From Microbacterium sp. H1-D42 (lineage in GTDB: Bacteria > Actinomycetota > Actinomycetes > Actinomycetales > Microbacteriaceae): a DNA stretch of 64,000 nucleotides. How positions within the stretch are numbered: position 1 is the stretch's first letter; each line of letters begins with the position of its first letter. The stretch lies in assembly GCF_022637555.1 (NCBI RefSeq), contig NZ_CP093342.1:3596001-3660000 (forward strand), written 5' to 3'. A program made the translations under genes and the position numbers. Below the pieces are notes generated by a model that saw only the letters and a program-made list of their open reading frames with translations, was not told the DNA's origin and did no database searches. Shown here piece after piece: positions 63,238-64,000 of this stretch.

Positions 63238-64000
63238 GGCCGACGCAGGGTGTGTCGTTCGGAGGACGCTACGAGCTGCAGTCGCGGATCGCGATCGGCG
63301 GCATGGGCGAGGTCTGGGAGGCGACCGACCACGTCATCGGACGTGTCGTCGCGATCAAGATCCTCAAGGACGAGTACATGGGCGACCCCGGGTTCCTCGA
63401 GCGCTTCCGCGCCGAGGCCCGCCACGCCGCACTCGTCAACCATGAGGGCATCGCGAGCGTGTTCGACTACGGCGAGGAGAACGGCTCTGCCTACCTCGTC
63501 ATGGAGCTGGTGCCAGGAGAGGCCCTCTCGACGGTCCTCGAGCGCGACGGCGAGCTCAGCGCAGACAAGACGCTCGACATCGTGGCGCAGACCGCCTCGG
63601 CACTGCAGGCCGCTCACGCCGCGGGTCTCGTGCACCGCGACATCAAGCCGGGCAACCTGCTGATCACTCCGGACGGCCGGGTGAAGATCACCGACTTCGG
63701 CATCGCCCGCATCGCCGACCAGGTGCCGCTGACCGCCACCGGACAGGTGATGGGCACGGTGCAGTACCTGTCTCCCGAGCAGGCATCAGGACACCCGGCG
63801 TCGCCGGCCACCGACATCTACTCGCTGGGAATCGTCGCGTACGAGTGCCTCGCGGGCAGGCGCCCGTTCACCGGTGAATCGCAGGTCGCCATCGCGATGG
63901 CGCAGATCAACGAGCAGCCTCCGCCGCTGCCCCAGACCGTGCCTGTTCCGGTGCAGAACCTCGTCATGGCGATGATCGCCAAGAAGCCCGCCGACCGTCC
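63234..64000 (+). CDS. pknA: Ser/Thr protein kinase PknA (3' end outside window)
   Basis: 255 codons of a Hanks-type kinase are visible and the frame is open at the right edge. Motifs are the glycine loop '[14 protein letters not shown]', the ATP lysine '[11 protein letters not shown]', the catalytic loop '[12 protein letters not shown]', '[10 protein letters not shown]' and '[13 protein letters not shown]'. The ATG overlaps the pbpA stop by four bases. Gene order identifies it as PknA; PknB would be expected next. Confidence 0.93.
   Translation, partial: MRPTQGVSFGGRYELQSRIAIGGMGEVWEATDHVIGRVVAIKILKDEYMGDPGFLERFRAEARHAALVNHEGIASVFDYGEENGSAYLVMELVPGEALSTVLERDGELSADKTLDIVAQTASALQAAHAAGLVHRDIKPGNLLITPDGRVKITDFGIARIADQVPLTATGQVMGTVQYLSPEQASGHPASPATDIYSLGIVAYECLAGRRPFTGESQVAIAMAQINEQPPPLPQTVPVPVQNLVMAMIAKKPADR

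Overview
The window is one contiguous piece of a high-GC actinobacterial chromosome, most likely from Microbacterium or a close relative in Microbacteriaceae. This is an inference. It rests on the GC-rich coding bias, a NucS mismatch endonuclease, a class E sortase signal (LAVTG) on a surface protein, and an fhaA-fhaB-pstP-rodA-pbpA-pknA cluster, which in Actinobacteria usually lies near oriC. No insertion sequence, prophage or CRISPR array was seen.

Layout. 1-6.6 kb: the tail of a secreted Ig-like/NEW3 protein, then a GlcNAc-salvage locus made of a secreted GH20 hexosaminidase, a divergent LacI regulator and a BadF-type (probably GlcNAc) kinase. 6.7-13.2 kb: a ZIP metal transporter and a 1876-residue repeat adhesin. 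13.4-18.3 kb: argG, then a TetR regulator with a 36-bp palindromic operator, a degenerate ABC ATPase and a YhgE/Pip membrane protein. 18.4-21.8 kb: a penicillin-acylase-family enzyme and an alpha/beta hydrolase. 21.8-28.1 kb: a tightly overlapping Mrp antiporter operon in which MrpA and MrpB are fused. 28.3-32.1 kb: a LacI/MFS divergent pair, nucS and a HAD phosphatase. 32.1-34.0 kb: a ParR-like protein and a ParM-like actin, which together resemble a plasmid segregation cassette on a chromosome. 34.1-35.2 kb: a cold-shock gene, about 700 bases of gene-free DNA rich in RNA-like hairpins, and a CsbD gene.

35.2-44.5 kb: a YbdK-type ligase, a DHA2 drug exporter, a DUF2871 protein, a NarL-type two-component system coupled to an MMPL transporter, and a YtrA-type GntR/ABC operon. 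44.5-54.6 kb is a copper region. A small His-rich exported protein and a Tat-type multicopper oxidase sit behind one CsoR-like box. A UspA / small His-rich membrane protein / CopA ATPase / YHS protein / FAD oxidoreductase series sits behind two more boxes. An ArsR-M23 peptidase operon and another DHA2 exporter lie between them. 54.7-57.4 kb: a cytoplasmic GH20 enzyme fused to the barrel-less remains of a D-aminoacylase-like amidohydrolase, and a small membrane protein. 57.5 kb: tRNA-Leu(CAG). 57.8-64 kb: the FHA/PP2C/SEDS/PBP/kinase cell-wall growth and signalling operon, cut by the window edge in pknA.

Common themes are ATGA-type start/stop overlaps inside operons, regulators that look leaderless (a -10 hexamer placed six or seven bases before the start codon), and long near-perfect intergenic hairpins. 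All functional calls come from reading motifs by eye; no database search was run.
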